Positions 8,228 through 16,753 of a stretch of DNA of 64,000 nucleotides are shown in pieces. The position numbers and the translations under genes were made by a program. Numbering within the stretch: position 1 is the stretch's first letter; each line of letters opens with the position of its first letter. The DNA comes from Neorhizobium sp. SOG26 (GTDB lineage: Bacteria > Pseudomonadota > Alphaproteobacteria > Rhizobiales > Rhizobiaceae), in assembly GCF_003491345.1 (NCBI RefSeq), contig NZ_CP025513.1:857501-921500 (forward strand). The letters run 5' to 3'. The notes below the pieces were generated by a model that had not been told where the DNA came from, searched no databases, and saw only the letters and a program-made list of their open reading frames with translations.

Positions 8228-9550
8228 GTGAAGTTGATGCCCAAGCGCGATTTCAGGCGGCTCATCGGGCCGGTTAGCTCCTATCTGGGGTCGAGCAGCG
8301 CGTTGCTCGCATCAAGCCTTGCTGTCCTCTTCACCTTTGCGCTGTTGGCGCGCCATCTCGGCCACGAACAGTTCGCACTGAACGCGACCATCACGGCGTT
8401 GACCAATCTTGGCGTCCAGATCTGTGGCCTCGGCTCGCAGGAAGCGCTCGTTCGGCGGGTCGCACAGGACCGTAGCTGCTATCCTCGACTGCTGGGCCAC
8501 GTGCACATCCTGAACCTTACGACTGGCGCGGCGCTGTTCGTGATCGGCATGATACTGATCCCGTGGATGTTTCCGATTTCAGCCGATCTCGGGGTAACAC
8601 TTCTTGCCACAGCCCTCATTCTCTTCACCAACATCATCCTCCTGAAGATCGTGTGGCTGGCCACGAACAGCTATATTGCCCATGGCAGGTTTGCGGTCGC
8701 GAACCGGATCGAATTCATCTTCGCTGGCCTCCGGATGGCAGCGGCGGCCGTTGCTTGCCTGGTCGTCAACATCACGACAGTCGCAGAGTGGGCCATCTGG
8801 AATTTCGCCGCTCATGCGGTGGCGGCGGTTCTTTCGTTGGCCGCCATTCGACGTCTCGGTCGGCCACGGTTCGGTCTCCTTCGGGAAGAGCTGTCGATCG
8901 GCGTCATGTTCGCGAGCCAGTTTTTCTTCAAGGCGGGCCGCAACAATGCGGATATCCTGGTGCTGAGCGCAGTCGCCGGCTCGGAGCTCGTCGGTAGTTA
9001 TTCGATCGCGCGGCGCCTGACGGAAGCGTCCTATATGTCCGTCGATGCGCTAAACCGCATCCTTTACCCCGGTTATGCCGCTGCAGCGCTCAATGGCGTG
9101 AGCAGGGTTTGTGCGCATGCAAAGCGCATGCTGAGCGTCACCGGCGGGATCGCCATCACGGCAGCCTTCTTTGTCTGGGCTATTTCTTCATTTCTTCCGC
9201 TCCTGTTCGGTGCGGAATATATATCGCTGCCGCTTCTTGCCCAACTGATGTGCTGGACGGTTGTGCCGATTGCCGTCGCTGCCGCTGCTTTCGAGGCACT
9301 CGGTGCCGCCGGGCTGCAGAGGATCCGTGCCCGGATCGTCAACCTCTCGAACCTGATCGGCACTGCGCTTGTCGCTGCCGCAGCCTTCCTGATTGGCTTG
9401 AGCGGGATGATCGTCGTTACCTACTTGCTCGAGATCATCATCGCCGTTTTGGCTTGGCGTGCGCTGACGCAGGCGGCCAGTGCTTCAGTCGCCGGTGGAT
9501 CAGTAAAAGTAGACCCTGCCGAAAGCACAACTGATACGAAGGCCGCTTAG
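8228..9550 (+). CDS. Wzx-type polysaccharide flippase (MOP superfamily)
   Basis: A 440-residue integral membrane protein with about 12 hydrophobic segments, including SSALLASSLAVLFTFALLA, LGVTLLATALILFTNIILL and LIGTALVAAAAFLIGLSG. The layout matches lipopolysaccharide/oligosaccharide flippases that move undecaprenyl-linked repeats across the membrane. The conserved first loop LARHLGHEQFALNATITA resembles the family's G-x-x-x-F-G region. It starts with GTG at 8228, with GGAG upstream. Its presence with a Wzy-type and a Wzz-type gene defines a Wzx/Wzy-dependent pathway. Confidence 0.85.
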   Translation: MKLMPKRDFRRLIGPVSSYLGSSSALLASSLAVLFTFALLARHLGHEQFALNATITALTNLGVQICGLGSQEALVRRVAQDRSCYPRLLGHVHILNLTTGAALFVIGMILIPWMFPISADLGVTLLATALILFTNIILLKIVWLATNSYIAHGRFAVANRIEFIFAGLRMAAAAVACLVVNITTVAEWAIWNFAAHAVAAVLSLAAIRRLGRPRFGLLREELSIGVMFASQFFFKAGRNNADILVLSAVAGSELVGSYSIARRLTEASYMSVDALNRILYPGYAAAALNGVSRVCAHAKRMLSVTGGIAITAAFFVWAISSFLPLLFGAEYISLPLLAQLMCWTVVPIAVAAAAFEALGAAGLQRIRARIVNLSNLIGTALVAAAAFLIGLSGMIVVTYLLEIIIAVLAWRALTQAASASVAGGSVKVDPAESTTDTKAA

Positions 9551-9561
9551 ATTGGTGCGCG

Positions 9562-10545
9562 TCAGGTTTGCGATGATGTAGCGATGCGCGCGTCAGCCGC
9601 AGGAATAGCGCTCGCTTCATAGGGAGTTGGCAGGAAGCCAAGGCTCGCGGTGACGCGTCCAAAGGACATCAGGATGGGATGGGTCGCGGGCAGCAGCGCT
9701 TTTGTCTTGAAGAGAATGGCGATCGCCCGCGGAATGCTGAGACCAAGCGAGATGACGTTCTTCAACTGAAGCGCGGCCACCGTGACTGGCGACCTCGCAC
9801 GTTTCCTATCGATCACGTAGTTAATGCTTCCGGTTCGGACAGACCGCCGCATCAGCCAGGATGGCGACGCGCGATCCGCAGCAACGGTTTCGTGGATCAG
9901 CACTTCCTGGCACCACCAGAAGGTGAAGCCTGCCTCCCTGCAGCGCCTGAAGAAATCCATGTCGCCGCCACCGAGGAAGTTGAACCTCACGTCGAAGAGG
10001 GAAGGGTCGAGCGTCTCGAAGACCTTGCGGCTGATAAGGCAGTTCCCGGTTCCATGGATGGCAGGCACCTGCCGGCTCGGCCCATCGATATATCCATAGA
10101 GGGCATGGGCGCTAACCGCATGTGACACCGGCACCTCGAACTGACGGACAACGGGGCCGCCGACGATATCGGCTCCGGTTCGGCGCGCGGTGCTGACCAT
10201 CGCCTCAAGCCAATGCGGGTCTGCCACCTCGTCGTCATCGATCATCAAGAAGCAGTCGGCAGATGGATAGATTTCTCTTGCCTCGGAAAAAGCCCGGTTG
10301 ATCGCGTGGCAGTTTCCCTGCTTAGGCTCCACGACCACGTGATGCGGCAGGGCGGCGGAGCCCAAGACCTCCCGTGCAACCTGCGACCCGAGAGGATTGG
10401 CGGCATCGTTTTCAACGACAACGATTGCGAACGGCAAGTCCGTTTGCTGCTGGATCAGGGACTGCAGGGTCTTGCGCAGGCCCTCAGGTCGCCGAAAGGT
10501 CGGGATGCAAACCGTGACTTCAATCGAGGCATTGCCGTCGGTCAA
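9562..10545 (-). CDS. Family 2 glycosyltransferase
   Basis: A 327-residue GT-A enzyme. VTVCIPTFRRPEGLRKTLQSL (residues 10-30) is the canonical GT2 nucleotide-binding start, IDDDE at 102-106 is the metal-binding acidic triplet, and GGGDMDFFRRCREAG is the acceptor/catalytic region containing the ED-like acidic pair. The C-terminal part has a hydrophobic patch that may contact the membrane. Translation appears to begin at TTG (10545), with GAGAGG five bases upstream; no earlier ATG is in frame. It lies downstream of the Wzy-type gene on the same strand and may be co-transcribed with it. Confidence 0.87.
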   Translation of the reverse strand: MTDGNASIEVTVCIPTFRRPEGLRKTLQSLIQQQTDLPFAIVVVENDAANPLGSQVAREVLGSAALPHHVVVEPKQGNCHAINRAFSEAREIYPSADCFLMIDDDEVADPHWLEAMVSTARRTGADIVGGPVVRQFEVPVSHAVSAHALYGYIDGPSRQVPAIHGTGNCLISRKVFETLDPSLFDVRFNFLGGGDMDFFRRCREAGFTFWWCQEVLIHETVAADRASPSWLMRRSVRTGSINYVIDRKRARSPVTVAALQLKNVISLGLSIPRAIAILFKTKALLPATHPILMSFGRVTASLGFLPTPYEASAIPAADARIATSSQT

Positions 10546-10626
10546 TTTCGCCTCTCATCGCCAATGGACGACCATCTGTTCCTACCGTCTTACGAGAAGT
10601 CGTTTATCGGCGCAATTTGATGTCCG

Positions 10627-12009
10627 TCAGTGCGTTAACGTGCGGTTTCGATCCGCCTCGTCTGCGCTGCGCAGGGTGGCGCTTGCCTGCAGCCTGAGTC
10701 CGAACACGGCGACCAGCATGCTGAACCATGTCGGTCCGGAGTTGATGAAGAACACGCTTTCAAGCGACCCGAGGAGGACGCAGAAGATCCAGATCCTCAG
10801 GAACAGCCGGGTCAATGCCATGTCGTTGTTGCTTTCAAAGGCGGTGCCGGCATCGCGGATCGGCAGCAGGATGAGCCAGACCACGACCAGCAGGCAGCCC
10901 AGGAGCCCACCACCGAGAAGAAGTTCGAGAAACGAATTGTGGGAATGCGCCGCGAGATAAGCCCAGGACTCGGTCGATGTTTTGCTGACGATCTTACTTC
11001 CCCAGAACGACTGGAAGCCATAACCCGTCCAGGGACGATCTCCGATGCGGTCCAGTGCATAGGCCCAGATCGCGTCACGCCCGGTGAACGTGATGTCGAT
11101 TCCAGCGTTATCCAGCAATTGCCGGACGCCCTCGAAACGCGGGAGCCCGATCAGGACGACGTTGAGCACTATGATCGATCCCAGCAGGATGACCATGCCC
11201 GAAAGCTTCGAGCGCTCAAATATCCAGACCATGGATAACACAAGCGGAAGCATTGCCGTTGCTGTCTTTCCTCGCGTCAGCAAGAGGAAGACCATGGCCA
11301 GCACGGCGGCCACCGTGCCAACCTTCGAGTAGCTGGTTTTGCGCAGGTAAAGGCCGAACATCACAGCGAGCGCCATGGCGGCAGCGGTCATGTTCTTGTG
11401 ACCAAAAATGCCTCGCCAGTCCCCGGCAAGCGCGGCTTCCACTTCGCTGCTCTGGTGAATGCCGATCGACGGCACGATGAAGACCGCGAAATAACAAAGA
11501 CCGAGAACAAGGATAACGGCGGTCGCAAGCAACTTGTCGAATTCCTCGCGACTGCGGGGCAACAGGATCGCGGCGCTCGCGCATCCACAAACCAGAACCG
11601 CATAGGCGATCCGGCGGAATGCCGTGGCTGGGTCAACCGCGAACATCGAAACGAGCGAAAACCAGCACAGGATGAGAAGCAGAAGCCCGTGAGGCAGGAA
11701 GAGTGCACTCCGATTTTCATCCCGCGCGACAGTCGCCACCGCGACCGTAAACATCAGGATGACGACCGTCTGATTGAGGAAATCTCCTCCTGCAGTCGCC
11801 GCGCGTTCAGCTCCCGGCGTCGCGAAAGGCTCGAGGCCGATCCAGAAATAACCGAATACGAAAAGCGCAATGACGGCGCCGAGGCTCCAGGGCGCGGCGC
11901 TGGATATCCTGCCCGCGTTCAAGCTGTCGAAGCTTGCCTGTTCCGGCTCATGAACGGTCAAGAAGTCCTGCTCCATCTGGCTGGCAGCGCGATCAGCCAA
12001 CAGGAACAC
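10627..12009 (-). CDS. Wzy-type polymerase / O-antigen ligase family protein
   Basis: A 460-residue membrane protein with about 10-12 hydrophobic segments and the Wzy_C signatures GIFGHKNMTAAAMALAVMFG (about 200-219) and FTGRDAIWAYALDRI before a long periplasmic loop (GYGFQSFWG, HSHNSFLELLLGGGLLG). These Arg/His-containing loops are typical of ExoQ-like polymerases. It would polymerise lipid-linked repeats on the periplasmic side. The start could be GTG at 12009 or ATG at 11976; neither has a clear ribosome site. It lies divergent from the GH10 gene. Confidence 0.85.
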   Translation of the reverse strand: MFLLADRAASQMEQDFLTVHEPEQASFDSLNAGRISSAAPWSLGAVIALFVFGYFWIGLEPFATPGAERAATAGGDFLNQTVVILMFTVAVATVARDENRSALFLPHGLLLLILCWFSLVSMFAVDPATAFRRIAYAVLVCGCASAAILLPRSREEFDKLLATAVILVLGLCYFAVFIVPSIGIHQSSEVEAALAGDWRGIFGHKNMTAAAMALAVMFGLYLRKTSYSKVGTVAAVLAMVFLLLTRGKTATAMLPLVLSMVWIFERSKLSGMVILLGSIIVLNVVLIGLPRFEGVRQLLDNAGIDITFTGRDAIWAYALDRIGDRPWTGYGFQSFWGSKIVSKTSTESWAYLAAHSHNSFLELLLGGGLLGCLLVVVWLILLPIRDAGTAFESNNDMALTRLFLRIWIFCVLLGSLESVFFINSGPTWFSMLVAVFGLRLQASATLRSADEADRNRTLTH

Positions 12010-12138
12010 GAGAACGGTTAAATGCCAGTGAAGCTTGAGGCTCCCGAAGGCGTATTAACGTAACTTCCCATTAGTATTTTAGCCTGCGGTGCCGATATGC
12101 GACATTCCTCTCCAAACTTGGCGAGGAGGGATGGAATT

Positions 12139-13197
12139 ATGCGCAGACGTGAGTTCATCCAGGGCAGCCTGGCCGTTGCGGCGCAGGTCGGCCTCCCCGC
12201 CGCGACCGCGAACGCAGCTCCCACTCTGACTATACCGTATGGTGCCGCCGTGCGCGGCGATGTTCTCGTTGATGACTACAATTACCGCAAAGCGCTGATC
12301 GATCACTGCCAACTGATTGTCGCCGAGGGCAGCATGAAATGGGAGAGCATTCACCCGACGCCCGACAGGTTCGACTTCTATGACGGCGACAAACTGATCA
12401 ACTTCGCCGAACAGAACGGGATGAAGATGCGTGGTCACACGCTTGTCTGGTACGCCGCCATGCCGGAATGGGCGCTGGCGCTCAGAGGCGCAAACCAGGC
12501 GAACAGCGAAATGAGCCGCCACATCGAGACTGTCGTCGGCCGGTACCGTGGCCGGATCCCAAGCTGGGATGTCGTCAACGAGGCCGTAGCGGATGAGCCG
12601 ACCGCTTCAGACTATCTGCGTCCCAACGTCTGGCTGGAGAACCTGGGCAAGGATTATCTGGCGACCGCGTTTCGTCGCGCCCATGCAAGCGACGACAAGG
12701 TACAACTGGTCATCAACGAATATGATATCGAGTGCGTTGGCGAACAGTACAAGCGGCGGCGCGAAGCGTTGCTGAGGATCGTGCGCGATCTTCGAGATAG
12801 GGACGTGCCGGTGCATGCCGTGGGGCTGCAAGGGCATCTTCGGGGCGAGTTGGAGATCGACAAGCACGCGCTTTCCGAATTCGTCTCGCAGGTGAAAGCG
12901 ATGGGGCTCGATGTCCTGGTGACGGAGCTCGACGTCACCGACAACCTTCTGCCGCCAGACCAGCAGGAGCGCGACAGGATCGTCGCATCGCGTGTTGAAG
13001 ATTTCCTGGGCGCCATTTTTGATGCCGCTCGACTGACCGCCATTGTCACCTGGGGTATATCGGACAGACATACTTGGGTGCCGATGTATTTCACCCGCGA
13101 AGACGGGCGCCACAACCGACCTCTGCCGCTTGACCGAAACTACCGGCCCAAACCGATGATGGAGGTGATCGAGCGGTTCACGCGGAAGACTGGCTGA
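12139..13197 (+). CDS. Exported GH10 glycanase (endo-1,4-beta-xylanase family)
   Basis: A 352-residue glycoside hydrolase with a Tat-style leader (RRREFIQGSLAVAAQVGLP). GH10 blocks are complete: MKWESIHP (67-74), GHTLVWY (99-105), SWDVVNEAV with acid/base Glu148, and VLVTELDV with nucleophile Glu263. The N-terminal part is shorter than in multi-domain xylanases and there is no carbohydrate-binding module. GAGGAGGGA just before the ATG at 12139 supports this start over one at 12097. Within a polysaccharide locus, such enzymes usually trim or size the polymer in the periplasm. The true substrate may not be xylan. Confidence 0.88.
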   Translation: MRRREFIQGSLAVAAQVGLPAATANAAPTLTIPYGAAVRGDVLVDDYNYRKALIDHCQLIVAEGSMKWESIHPTPDRFDFYDGDKLINFAEQNGMKMRGHTLVWYAAMPEWALALRGANQANSEMSRHIETVVGRYRGRIPSWDVVNEAVADEPTASDYLRPNVWLENLGKDYLATAFRRAHASDDKVQLVINEYDIECVGEQYKRRREALLRIVRDLRDRDVPVHAVGLQGHLRGELEIDKHALSEFVSQVKAMGLDVLVTELDVTDNLLPPDQQERDRIVASRVEDFLGAIFDAARLTAIVTWGISDRHTWVPMYFTREDGRHNRPLPLDRNYRPKPMMEVIERFTRKTG

Positions 13198-13489
13198 GAA
13201 GGGCATACCAGCATCTGGCCCAAGCCGGCACACCGCAGACCGGCCGTAACCTACCATTAACATAGGTCGGCAGGACCTTCTAAACCCTGATCTGCTTTTC
13301 CTGGGCTCCGGCAGGCGATGTTAACTCTCTGGTTCGCGCCGGCAACGTAGTTTCCTCGTAAAGGCGCCGGGGCATGTTCGCCCAGCAAATACAATTGGTG
13401 CCAAAGCCAAGCAACGCGGCCTCGGTCGAGCAGACGCAGAAATGCACTGCCGACCAACAGTCTGACGTTGCTGAAGGGGACGTACCGGG
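13198..13489. other. Leader region of the HAD-UbiA operon
   Basis: About 290 bases with no credible gene. They contain CCATTAACATAGGTCGG (13254-13270) and GTTAAC at 13319-13324, resembling elements in other gaps of this locus. They should hold the promoter of the HAD-UbiA operon. Confidence 0.35.
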
Positions 13490-14929
13490 ATGAACCTGAG
13501 GGTACAGCAACTCATCGATGTGCCGCTGGCAGTTGACCTTGACGGCACGCTGATTTCGACGGACCTGCTTTGGGAAAGCATCTTCATGCTCCTGAAGCAG
13601 AACGCGCTGTACCTGTTCCTTCTGCCCATCTGGTTGATGTCCGGCAAGGCGCATCTGAAGTCCGAGATCGCCAAGCGCGTGACGCTCGATGCAACGACCT
13701 TGCCCTATCGCCAGGACCTCGTCTCATTCCTGCGGCGCGAGGTTGCGCGGGGCAGGGAGGTTCTCCTCGTCACCGCGGCGGCCGAGCCGTTCGCGCGAGC
13801 TGTCGCGGCGCATCTCGGTATCTTCAGCGGCGTCTACCACACGGATGGCACGAACAACCTTGCCGCCCACCGCAAAGCTAAGCTGCTTTCGGAGCTTTAT
13901 GGCGAAGGCGGTTTTGACTATGCGGGCAATGACCGGGCGGATCTCGCCGTATTCAAGGCGGCCCGCAGTGCGATCGTCGTCGCACCGGATGCTGCCGCCG
14001 ATCGTTACGGCAAGACGCATTCGTCCGTGCGCTTTGACTACGGACGGCCGAAGATCAAGACCTACCTGAAGATGCTTCGCGTGCATCAGTGGCTCAAGAA
14101 CCTGCTGGTGTTCGCGCCCGCGGTTCTTTCCCACGACATCACCAATCCAGCCGTGTTCCTGGCCGCGACCTTGGGAATGATCGCCTTCTCACTGTCGGCG
14201 TCCGCCATCTACATCCTGAACGACATCCTCGACCTGCCGCTCGATCGACAGCACCCGACAAAACGGAACCGGCCTTTCGCGGCTGGATTGCTGTCGATCC
14301 CGTTCGGCCTGACGGTATCTGCCTCGCTGCTGGCGCTGACGGCGGTAATCTGCCTCTTCCTGCCGATCCAGTTTGCGCTCGTCATCGGCATCTATCTCGT
14401 GGCCACGACAGCCTATTCGCTTGCGCTCAAGCGCATGCTGCTGATCGACGTGATCTGCCTGGCGGGGCTCTACAGCCTGCGCTTGATCGGCGGCAAGATG
14501 GCAACCGGCCTGCCGCTTTCCTTTTGGCTGCTGGCCTTCGGTCTGTTCTTCTTCCTCTCGCTTGCGCTGGTGAAGCGATACGTCGAGCTTCAGGGCACAA
14601 AGATTGAAGAGAAAGACCGCATCGTCGGGCGTGGTTATCGCGCCGAGGACATGGATATCGTCGGCCAGAGCGGCGTTGCCGCCGCCTTCGCCGCTGTGCT
14701 CGTCCTGTCGCTTTACATCCAGTCGGACGAGATCCAGGGGCTCTACAGCGACCCGTGGCTGATCTGGCCGCTTGTCCCGATGGTGCTCTACATCAACGTG
14801 CGTATCTGGATCTTGGCTCACCGCCGGGAAATGTATGACGACCCGGTCGTCTTCATCGCTACCGATTGGCGCAGCCAGCTCTTCATCGGTACTGGAGTCG
14901 TGCTGTTCACCGTGGCGAGCGTGTTCTGA
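13490..14929 (+). CDS. HAD phosphatase-UbiA prenyltransferase fusion (DPPR synthase-like)
   Basis: A 479-residue two-domain protein. Residues 1-200 form a HAD phosphatase with all four motifs visible: DLDGT (16-20), LLVTAA, HRKAKLL and GNDRADL. Residues 200-479 are a UbiA-family membrane prenyltransferase with about eight hydrophobic helices and the motif NDILDLPLDRQHPTKRNRP starting at 244, close to that of the mycobacterial enzyme that transfers 5-phosphoribose from PRPP to decaprenyl phosphate. The HAD domain could remove the 5-phosphate, a step done by a separate protein in mycobacteria. This fusion role is inferred. It is followed immediately by the DprE1-like gene (TGATG overlap). Related UbiA genes serve arabinosylation in Azorhizobium Nod factors. 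Confidence 0.85.
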   Translation: MNLRVQQLIDVPLAVDLDGTLISTDLLWESIFMLLKQNALYLFLLPIWLMSGKAHLKSEIAKRVTLDATTLPYRQDLVSFLRREVARGREVLLVTAAAEPFARAVAAHLGIFSGVYHTDGTNNLAAHRKAKLLSELYGEGGFDYAGNDRADLAVFKAARSAIVVAPDAAADRYGKTHSSVRFDYGRPKIKTYLKMLRVHQWLKNLLVFAPAVLSHDITNPAVFLAATLGMIAFSLSASAIYILNDILDLPLDRQHPTKRNRPFAAGLLSIPFGLTVSASLLALTAVICLFLPIQFALVIGIYLVATTAYSLALKRMLLIDVICLAGLYSLRLIGGKMATGLPLSFWLLAFGLFFFLSLALVKRYVELQGTKIEEKDRIVGRGYRAEDMDIVGQSGVAAAFAAVLVLSLYIQSDEIQGLYSDPWLIWPLVPMVLYINVRIWILAHRREMYDDPVVFIATDWRSQLFIGTGVVLFTVASVF

Positions 14930-16293
14930 TGTCCGGAACCTTTGAAAGCTTCGGGCGCATAAGACGGCATGAACGGCGTGCGATCGACCCAAGCTCGGCA
15001 ATGGAAGCCCTTCGCGTCGGGCGATGCGAACCAGCCGGGCTGCTCGCCTTCGGTAATGGACGATCCTATGGCGACAGTTGCCATAACGACGCCGGTTCGC
15101 TCATCGCGATGCAGCGAGGGGCGCAAATTCACGCCTTTGATCCGACAACAGGCATTGTTGATGCCGATGCAGGTGTCACGCTCGCCGAGCTGATCGAATA
15201 TGCGGCGCCGTATGGTTTTTTCCCGGCGGTCACGCCCGGCACCCGTTTCGTCACTCTCGGCGGTGCGGTTGCCAACGACGTGCATGGCAAGAACCACCAC
15301 AAGCGCGGCACGTTCGGCTGTCATGTCGAGAGCTTCGAACTGCTGCGCTCCGACGGGAAAACCCATCACTGCACCGTAACGCAGAACCCGCATCTATACG
15401 CGGCGACGATCGGCGGCATGGGTCTGACCGGCGTCATCCTGCGGCTGCGCATGAAGCTCATCAAGGTCAATTCGCTCGACATCGAGCAACACGTTACGCC
15501 GTTCGCAAACCTTAGCGAATATTTCGATCTGGCGGACGCGGCGGACGAGGAGAACGAGTTCGCGGTGGCGTGGGTGGACCAACTGGCGACGGGGCGGTTT
15601 GAAGGCCGTGGGGTACTGATCACCGGCAACCACGCCGACAACGGGAATTTCGCCGCTAAGCGTTCGCGCCTGCCGCTCCGCGTCCCGTTTGATCTGCCGT
15701 TCGCCGCGCTCAACCGGACAACCCTCGGCCTGTTCAACAGCGCCTACTTCAACGTCAACAAACGCAAGACGTCTCCGCATCTGGCCAACTACCAGAGCTT
15801 TTTCTACCCGCTTGACACCATTGAGCACTGGAACAGACTCTATGGTCCGGCAGGCTTGTACCAGCATCAATGCATCATCCCGTTCGATGCCGCACGCTCG
15901 GTCGTTCCCGCCATGCTTGCGGCAAGCCGCGATGCGGGCCAAGCATCGTTCCTCACCGTGCTGAAGCGGTTCGGCCACGTGCGGTCACCGGGCCTGATGT
16001 CGTTCCCGCAGCCGGGTTACACGCTGACGATGGATTTCCCCAACCAAGGCGAGGCGACACTTCGCCTGCTCGACCGGCTGGACCGGATGACGGTGGAAGC
16101 CGGCGGCCGGATCAACCCTTACAAGGACCAGAGGATGAGCCCCGCTGCGTTCGAGGCAGGTTTCCCGGAATGGCGGCAGCTTGAGCGGCTGCGGGATCCG
16201 GCTTTTGTTTCCGATTTCTGGCGCCGGACTGCCCTGGCGCTCGGAGCAGACGCTGCCGCCCCCATGGCTCAATACGCACGAGGACATGCATGA
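14929..16293 (+). CDS. DprE1-like FAD-dependent oxidase (polyprenylphosphoryl-ribose 2'-oxidase)
   Basis: A 454-residue vanillyl-alcohol-oxidase-fold flavoprotein. The FAD-binding loop GNGRSYGDS (about 42-50) and the segment VTPGTRFVTLGGAV with DVHGKNHHKRGTFG (about 105-126) match decaprenylphosphoryl-ribose oxidase, including the His pair next to the flavin. C-terminal substrate-domain blocks include LKRFG and a MDFP segment. In the known pathway DprE1 oxidises the ribose C2 hydroxyl of the lipid-linked sugar, and a reductase (DprE2) then gives arabinose. Overlap with the UbiA gene by one base and with the next gene by four indicates translational coupling. The sugar handled here is inferred. 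Confidence 0.87.
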   Translation: MSGTFESFGRIRRHERRAIDPSSAMEALRVGRCEPAGLLAFGNGRSYGDSCHNDAGSLIAMQRGAQIHAFDPTTGIVDADAGVTLAELIEYAAPYGFFPAVTPGTRFVTLGGAVANDVHGKNHHKRGTFGCHVESFELLRSDGKTHHCTVTQNPHLYAATIGGMGLTGVILRLRMKLIKVNSLDIEQHVTPFANLSEYFDLADAADEENEFAVAWVDQLATGRFEGRGVLITGNHADNGNFAAKRSRLPLRVPFDLPFAALNRTTLGLFNSAYFNVNKRKTSPHLANYQSFFYPLDTIEHWNRLYGPAGLYQHQCIIPFDAARSVVPAMLAASRDAGQASFLTVLKRFGHVRSPGLMSFPQPGYTLTMDFPNQGEATLRLLDRLDRMTVEAGGRINPYKDQRMSPAAFEAGFPEWRQLERLRDPAFVSDFWRRTALALGADAAAPMAQYARGHA

Positions 16294-16706
16294 AGTACAT
16301 TCCGTTCATCCTGTTTACGGTGCTGACGAATGCCGCCGCCCAACTGCTCCTGAAGCATGGCATGATGACGCTTGGGCCAATCAGCTTTTCGGCGGAAACC
16401 GCCATCCAACGGATATTCCAGATCGTCTTCAACCCTTGGGTCTTCCTGGGCTTGAGCACCTTTGTCATCTCGATGGCCTCGCACCTTTACGTGCTGAGTA
16501 AGGTCGATCTTTCCTACGCCTACCCCTTCCTCAGTCTCGCTTATGTCGCTGTCGCCTTCTTTGCTTGGCTGCTGTTCAAGGAGGAGTTGGGTGCACTGAA
16601 GATTGCCGGCATTGCCTTCATCTGCGTCGGCACAGTGCTGATCGCGCAGAGCGGACACAAGCCGACCGAGGACGACGTTGCTGCCGTAGAGGAACTCAGC
16701 TCCTAG
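16290..16706 (+). CDS. Small four-helix membrane protein (SMR/EamA type, flippase-like)
   Basis: A 138-residue protein with four hydrophobic helices (for example YIPFILFTVLTNAAAQLLL and SLAYVAVAFFAWLLF) and the SMR-like pattern of a Leu/Lys-rich first loop and a late GIAFICVGTVLIAQSG. Paired ArnE/ArnF-type SMR proteins flip undecaprenyl-phosphate-aminoarabinose, so a natural guess is export of the polyprenyl-linked pentose made by the two preceding genes. This is inferred from context. Its ATG overlaps the previous stop (ATGA). Only one such subunit is present. Confidence 0.75.
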   Translation: MKYIPFILFTVLTNAAAQLLLKHGMMTLGPISFSAETAIQRIFQIVFNPWVFLGLSTFVISMASHLYVLSKVDLSYAYPFLSLAYVAVAFFAWLLFKEELGALKIAGIAFICVGTVLIAQSGHKPTEDDVAAVEELSS

Positions 16707-16753
16707 CGTCGACGAAGAACGAATGAAAAGATAGAACCACGAGGATCCGGGAC

